From Scleroderma bovista (Eukaryota > Basidiomycota > Agaricomycetes > Boletales > Sclerodermataceae): a stretch of 18,871 nt of DNA. The notes under the pieces are model-generated. The model was not told the DNA's origin. It did no database searches and saw nothing but the letters and a program-made list of their open reading frames with translations. The stretch covers positions 1 through 18,871 of the forward strand of contig JAYMGJ010000544.1 in NCBI GenBank assembly GCA_037178675.1, read 5' to 3'. Within the stretch, counting starts at the first letter, position 1. Each line of letters starts with the position of its first letter. Both the position numbers and the translations under genes were made by a program. This document shows, piece after piece, positions 17,713-18,871 of this stretch.

Positions 17713-18871
17713 ATGGAAGCACTCACACTCAACTGTTGGGTCCGTGCTCGGCATGCTAGAGAGATCTTCGAGATCAACATTCCAAGATCAATGACTGTCG
17801 GAGCCCTGCAAAAAGCCATTAAGAACGAGCAGCCAACTTTTCGCGACATGAACGCGGCCTGCCTTTCTCTTTACAAGTCCAGTGAACCCGTGGCCGAACC
17901 CTACGAAGAAAATCTCAGCAATATCGTTCTCTCTGAGCTGGGGGGACCCTTGCAACCATTGCATAAACTATCGGATCTGTTCACAGCAGCACAACCCGAA
18001 ACGCATATCCACATCATTGTCGGTATGTACATGGCCGTCACAATCCTAGCTTGCTCTTATCATTGATTACTGGTTATTCAGATGCACCATACCCGACAAT
18101 CTTTTACTGGTTTCGAGGTGGAGAGACTGAGCAAGAAAGTGCATTGGAAATTCAATCAAAGGAAACAATCTGGAAAGTCAAAGAGCAGCTCACAAAGCGT
18201 CACGCCGAGCTTCGTGATGTACCCACTGCTTGCATACAAGTGTACAGGATTTTGGAGGATAACATCGAGGAGTATCTCGACAACATGAATGAGGGCAAGC
18301 GCCTCAACGGCAGACAAAACATATTCGAGTGTTTCGCGGATGTCCCTGTTCTCCAAACGTATTGTGTCGTTATCGAAATTGTTCAAACCGACCGTAAGTG
18401 ATCGTCTGACCTCATTGAGTCATACTGAATCCCGGACCGCAGCGATACTGAAAACTAGACTTCCTCCGTCGACTTCCGGCCAAGTGATCGCAGGAGAGGA
18501 TCTGACCGACGAAGGGGATCCGATTAAAGTGGCGCGGAACGAGTTCCTCAAAGGTCGTCCCTCAAAGGCTCCTTCTGATTCATCGCATCCTTCGTCATTC
18601 CGTGGGTCGCAACGAAATCCGACGACGCAGATACGCTGTGGCCGTCCTCGCGATCCCGAAGAGACTATTCCGGCGACGCTTTTACATCCAGCGTTTGGGC
18701 AGTTCCTGGACGACTGCAAGACTCACTCGATAACAGAAGAAGATAATGTTTTCATCGGAAAGTTTGCAAATGCCATGTCGGAGGTGTATGATAACGAAAA
18801 AGAGCGAGTGGACAAGGTCAACGCGGTGAAGCCTTGCAAGCTACGAAATTGGACTTCGCGTTACCGCGAAG
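17713..18871 (+). CDS. Crinkler-type (CRN) protein with two tandem ubiquitin-like headers, 3' partial
   Basis: Exons 17713-18022, 18082-18393 and 18443 to the window end join in frame, giving 349 residues so far. CRN proteins carry a ubiquitin-like N-terminal header followed by variable effector-like domains. They are best known from oomycetes but widespread in fungi, with host or self-directed roles mostly untested. Header one (residues about 3-103) has LNCWVRARHAREIFEINIP, RDMNAACLSLYK and a closing HIHIIV. Header two (about 105-207) repeats the plan: TIFYWFRGGETEQESALEI, RDVPTACIQVYR and a closing CVVIEIV. Each header fills one exon and both introns are phase 1. A polar Ser/Arg/Pro-rich linker follows, then a helical block (HPAFGQFLDDCKTHSITEED, FANAMSEVYDNEKER). 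That block resembles the start of kinase- or nuclease-like CRN bodies, but the window ends before any catalytic motif. Confidence 0.8.

Noticed and set aside
1..18871. tRNA genes, transposon terminal repeats, CRISPR arrays
   Set aside because: I looked for B-box-like GGTTCGAATCC patterns, flanking inverted or long direct repeats other than the kinase pair, and regular repeat-spacer units. None were found by eye.

Overview
The window looks like nuclear DNA of a mushroom-forming basidiomycete (Agaricomycete). The genes are compact and cut by GT-AG introns of about 45-80 bases. The recognisable proteins are eukaryotic and fungal: a fungal-type protein kinase of a family I know as expanded in Agaricomycetes, a complex I subunit, a CCAAT-binding factor subunit, an Arb1-like protein, a Rap1-like telomere protein and a Crinkler-type protein. 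I see no tRNA, rRNA, transposase, CRISPR array or bacterial operon structure. All identifications rest on reading motifs by eye; no search was run.

Layout. 1-4.8 kb: two copies of the same kinase gene in direct orientation. The left copy (557-1831) is a decayed relic and the right copy (3466-4815) is intact. A minus-strand gene (3136-2004) with one unexplained frame break lies between them. 4.8-6.6 kb: mostly unassigned, with one weak Ser/Thr-rich reading frame and degenerate short repeats. 6.6-8.3 kb: two minus-strand housekeeping genes, NDUFA1 of mitochondrial complex I and HAP5/NF-YC. 8.6-13.3 kb: two plus-strand genes head to tail, an Arb1-like gene and a RAP1-like gene. HAP5 and the Arb1-like gene are divergent and share a 348-base promoter region. 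14.2-17.2 kb: two apparently broken genes, a proline-rich protein and a five-span membrane protein. 17.7 kb to the end: a Crinkler-type gene that runs off the window.

Functional reading. The centre (6.6-13.3 kb) is a conserved-looking core of intact genes for respiration, transcription, heterochromatin and telomeres. The flanks carry fast-evolving families (kinase, Crinkler) and decaying genes. The three longest spliced models in the core keep frame over about 4.5 kb of coding sequence in total, so frame breaks in the flanks are more likely real decay than poor sequence. The most interesting items are the exon-encoded duplicate header domain of the Crinkler gene, the Arb1/Rap1 neighbourhood, a GC-AG intron in RAP1, a 46-codon ORF ending just before NDUFA1, and a 16-base micro-exon in the membrane-protein gene.
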